Below are positions 62,450-64,000 of a stretch of DNA of 64,000 bases, in pieces. The notes under the pieces are model-generated. The model had not been told where the DNA came from, did no database searches, and worked only from the letters and a program-made list of their open reading frames with translations. Origin of the DNA: an uncultured Clostridia bacterium (GTDB taxonomy: Bacteria; Bacillota; Clostridia; Lachnospirales; CAG-274); the NCBI GenBank assembly GCA_947627425.1, contig CANQVZ010000007.1, positions 1 to 64,000 of the forward strand, written 5' to 3'. The position numbers were made by a program, and so were the translations under genes. How positions within the stretch are numbered: position 1 is the first letter of the stretch; each line of letters begins with the position of its first letter.

Positions 62450-62796
62450 TTGTTAAGCACTTCCTCCCACTGCTTTTCTCTGAAGCCCGTGAGCACAAAG
62501 TCATCACCCACGAGCACGGGACGCTTAACGAGCATACCGTCGCTTGCAAGCACGGCTATAGCCTCATCCTCGCTCATGGCGGGCAGCTTATCCTTAAGTC
62601 CCAGCTCTCTGTACTTCATACCGCTTGTGTTGAAAAGCTTTTTAAGCTCCACGCCCTTTTCAAGCCAAAGCTTTATTTCCTCCGCCGTGGGATTGTCCTC
62701 TACAATGTGCCTGTCCTCAAATGAAATTCCCCTGTCCATGAGCCACTTTTTTGCCTTCTGACAGGTGCTGCACTTCGGATATTCGATAAATAACAT
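62446..62796 (-). CDS. ArsC/Spx-family thioredoxin-fold protein
   Basis: A 116-residue protein of the ArsC/Spx/YffB family. The redox site is YPKCSTCQKAKKWL with Cys at 10 and 13. The family's arginine-rich anion site is only partly seen (LVKRPVLVG and FREKQWEEV). It could be an arsenate-reductase-like enzyme or an Spx-type regulator; the sequence does not decide. It is the first gene of the operon with feoB, so a role in iron or thiol stress response is suggested by context. Confidence 0.87.
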   Translation of the reverse strand: MLFIEYPKCSTCQKAKKWLMDRGISFEDRHIVEDNPTAEEIKLWLEKGVELKKLFNTSGMKYRELGLKDKLPAMSEDEAIAVLASDGMLVKRPVLVGDDFVLTGFREKQWEEVLNK

Positions 62797-62823
62797 AAGT
62801 ATACCTCATTTCCTGTATATTTT

Positions 62824-62836
62824 ACTTATGTTAAGT
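62824..62836 (-). promoter_or_regulatory. Possible operator of the arsC-feoB operon
   Basis: Inverted repeat ACTTA-TGT-TAAGT partly overlapping a TATACT box about 35 nt before the start codon. A metal-responsive repressor is a guess from context. Confidence 0.3.
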
Positions 62837-62900
62837 ATAGCACATAAAAATACTTTTTTAAACAATAAATTGAAGATTATTGAAAAAGAGGGATAGAAAA

Positions 62901-62921
62901 CGGGCTGAGGAAAACCTCAGC
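62901..62921. repeat. Hairpin repeat, left copy
   Basis: CGGGCTGAGG-AAAA-CCTCAGC; nearly identical to the hairpin at 63327-63349. It lacks the closing CCG arm and T tail of the right copy. The two bracket the small-ORF locus. Confidence 0.6.
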
Positions 62922-62923
62922 TC

Positions 62924-62952
62924 TTGCTTTTGTTTATGTATTATGCTATAAT
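62924..62952 (+). promoter_or_regulatory. Sigma-A promoter of the 40-codon ORF
   Basis: TTGCTT and TATAAT with a 17-nt spacer, about 140 nt upstream of the start codon, giving a long structured leader with hairpins GGC-GAAA-GCC (62966-62975) and CCTAT-GAG-ATAGG (63044-63056). Confidence 0.7.
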
Positions 62953-63093
62953 AGGTTTAGGGATAGGCGAAAGCCTTGATCTCACAAAGGGAAATGATAT
63001 AGCGGTTGTTCCTCACTTTTACATAATTCTTGGGGATATGATGCCTATGAGATAGGATAAATGTTTTTGGGATTTTATGAAGGGAGGTAAAAT

Positions 63094-63216
63094 ATGACAA
63101 ATGAAAGATTATTTAAAGCTGATATTATTCTTGCTATTATGTCAGAATATATTGGTATTGATATTTCTGATAATGCTCATATTACAATAGCCGCTTTCAG
63201 TCCTTCCAAAAACTAA
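63094..63216 (+). CDS. 40-residue peptide, candidate type I toxin
   Basis: Well-formed small gene: strong AGGGAGG 6 nt before the ATG and an upstream promoter. The peptide is moderately hydrophobic and acidic, with FKADIILAIMSEYIGIDI and AHITIAAFSPSKN. It uses ATT for seven of its eight isoleucines, unlike most surrounding genes, which favour ATA, so it may be acquired. The last codons and stop lie in a perfect 10-bp hairpin (63186-63195 with 63219-63228). Leader positions 63005-63014 are exactly complementary to 63250-63259 downstream of the stop, allowing the mRNA to fold back. I do not recognise the peptide. Confidence 0.55.
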   Translation: MTNERLFKADIILAIMSEYIGIDISDNAHITIAAFSPSKN

Positions 63217-63278
63217 ATAGCGGCTATTAATAATAAATGCTTTTTATTTGAGGAACAACTGTGTTGTTTCTCTTTGTG
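63180..63278 (-). ncRNA. Predicted antisense RNA to the 40-codon ORF
   Basis: Inferred from a consensus promoter at 63284-63312 pointing into the end of the ORF. The RNA would begin near 63278 and first contain the GAGAAACAAC / GTTGTTCCTC hairpin (63272-63250), complementary to the 3' region of the sense RNA. I could not find a clear terminator, so the far end is uncertain. Confidence 0.35.
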
Positions 63279-63283
63279 TTTAT

Positions 63284-63312
63284 ATGATAACATATTTTTT
63301 ACTATATGTCAA
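63284..63312 (-). promoter_or_regulatory. Sigma-A promoter of the predicted antisense RNA
   Basis: TTGACA and TATCAT with a 17-nt spacer on the minus strand, with no minus-strand ORF downstream. Confidence 0.65.
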
Positions 63313-63326
63313 GTGATAATAGATAG

Positions 63327-63353
63327 CGGGCTGAGGAAACCTCAGCCCGTTTT
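63327..63353 (+). terminator. Terminator, right copy of the hairpin repeat
   Basis: Perfect 10-bp stem CGGGCTGAGG / CCTCAGCCCG followed by TTTTAATTT on plus. Confidence 0.75.
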
Positions 63354-63362
63354 AATTTATCA

Positions 63363-63521
63363 TCAGCTCTTAAGATTATGAAGCTTAAATGATTCACCAC
63401 TTATGCCATTGCCCTTATTATAAGTAGCAACAGCCATTGATGTAACAAGTGTAAGATTATTTGTAGCATCCATAGCATTATAGCAAGTAACTATCATGCA
63501 GGGCTTTTCATATATTCTCAT
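63363..63521 (-). CDS. 52-residue peptide gene, function unknown
   Basis: ATG with AGGAGG 9 nt upstream; 52 codons and a TGA stop. The peptide starts MRIYEKPCMIVTCYNAMDA, then a Thr/Ala-rich middle and a basic tail. It has two Cys near the N-terminus and no obvious membrane segment. It lies 19 nt after the stop of the larger gene at 63541, on the same strand, with similar GCT/ACT/AAT-rich codon use, so the two are probably an operon. A short secreted or modified peptide is possible, but no processing enzyme is visible. Confidence 0.55.
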   Translation of the reverse strand: MRIYEKPCMIVTCYNAMDATNNLTLVTSMAVATYNKGNGISGESFKLHNLKS

Positions 63522-63540
63522 AATTCATTACCTCCTATAA

Positions 63541-64000
63541 CTAATTTGTCTTTGTTGAAAGTACCTTTACATTGTTCTCTTTGCCTCCGGTCTTTTCAAT
63601 TTTTGAATATACCTTCGGAGAGTCAGCGCTTGTGTACTGTACCCAAGGCACAAGCACTACAGCTGTATCAGGCTTAAGAGCATAGAACGTCTGGCAGAAT
63701 ATGCTGTCATTACTTACTTTGTTCAATTCTCCTACACCATTTGTTATAGTGGACCCTTCGGGTTTTTCCGTACCAAAATCTATTGCAGAGTTTACAATAT
63801 CGGAGAATGTTATTGTTTCCTTTATTGTTGCTTCAACTCCTTCTGCTGTAGTAGCTCCAGCATAATAATGATAAGTTATAGAAGCCTTATCTGCCGTGTC
63901 ATAATCGTCCTTCTCATATACATCATAGCCTACGGCATAAATATCCGAAAGAGCAGCCCTTATCTGAGCCTCTGTAGTGCCCTTTACATCTATCTTACCT
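63541..64000 (-). CDS. C-terminal part of a protein of unknown function (5' end outside window)
   Basis: The frame is open from the right edge to a TAG at 63541, giving 152 residues. Sequences include GKIDVKGTTEAQIRAALSDI, DKASITYHYYAGATTAEGVE and SDIVNSAIDFGTEKPEGSTI. Thr, Ala, Lys and Tyr are frequent and one Cys is seen, a composition like secreted or surface proteins, though no anchor motif or membrane helix is at this end. An internal TTG at 63726 could be mistaken for a start, but the open frame continues upstream. I do not recognise a domain. Confidence 0.65.
   Translation of the reverse strand, partial: GKIDVKGTTEAQIRAALSDIYAVGYDVYEKDDYDTADKASITYHYYAGATTAEGVEATIKETITFSDIVNSAIDFGTEKPEGSTITNGVGELNKVSNDSIFCQTFYALKPDTAVVLVPWVQYTSADSPKVYSKIEKTGGKENNVKVLSTKTN

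Noticed and set aside
1-64000. tRNA, rRNA, tmRNA or prophage genes
   Set aside because: No T-arm or rRNA-like sequence, integrase, terminase or structural phage gene was recognised on either strand.

Overview
The window reads as chromosomal DNA of an endospore-forming member of the Bacillota, most likely an uncultured gut-type Clostridia. Evidence: a complete spoIIIA operon (AA to AH), spoIID next to murA, an extra-cytoplasmic sigma factor, a FeoA-FeoB fusion, DUF4364 and YerC-family regulators, strong AGGAGG ribosome sites, and heavy use of ATA, AGA and AGG codons. I see no rRNA, tRNA, prophage, transposase or CRISPR array. Most genes lie on the minus strand. Plus-strand genes are an acyltransferase, pth-mfd, fba, an IMP dehydrogenase, a small zinc-knuckle protein and a 40-codon ORF.

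Layout. 1-3.4 kb: a truncated secreted serpin, a CLC transporter and phosphoglycerate mutase. 3.7-9.4 kb: a membrane acyltransferase, then pth-mfd. 9.5-15.9 kb: ychF and a redox island (carboxymuconolactone decarboxylase-cupin, aldo/keto reductase, two flavodoxin-type proteins, LysR). 16-20.4 kb: spoIIIA. 20.7-24.1 kb: a TrpXYZ-like ABC transporter and a lipoprotein. 24.2-29.1 kb: pfkA, an ATP-grasp ligase, shikimate kinase, pcrA and yerC. 29.3-33.7 kb: fba, a protozoan-like IMP dehydrogenase, bioB-bioY. 33.9-35.4 kb: two tandem sugar-phosphate transferases. 35.9-40.2 kb: potABCD. 40.5-43.8 kb: cysK-metY and a PHP phosphatase. 43.9-49 kb: comF, ftsH, spoIID, murA. 49.2-52.5 kb: a PAS-GGDEF-EAL protein. 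52.8-62.8 kb: aminotransferase, tsaD, sigma/anti-sigma, rnz, yajC, acyltransferases, DUF4364, feoAB with an ArsC/Spx protein. The right end holds a candidate type I toxin-antitoxin locus and two genes of unknown function.

Three observations stand out. First, a family of small non-coding elements sits at rho-independent terminators. Two of them share the terminus CAGWCTGTCGAAAAAGT at one end and TTATCGACACGCA at the other, and each is flanked by a 25-30 bp direct repeat that is the whole terminator hairpin. A palindromic core carried by one of them recurs between other genes, and a half copy lies in frame inside the ATP-grasp gene. Second, 62.9-63.3 kb has two convergent consensus promoters around a 40-codon ORF of atypical codon use, with 5'-3' complementarity in the sense RNA, as in type I toxin-antitoxin loci. 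Third, several genes have unusual architecture: PotA with two extra internal repeats, a serpin and a flavodoxin each behind a copper amine oxidase-type N-terminal domain, a SpoIIIAF reduced to its membrane part, and an IMP dehydrogenase of the Tritrichomonas type behind a terminator-like leader. Two 8-nt G tracts lie just upstream of the exopolysaccharide-type transferases and of the cyclic-di-GMP gene.
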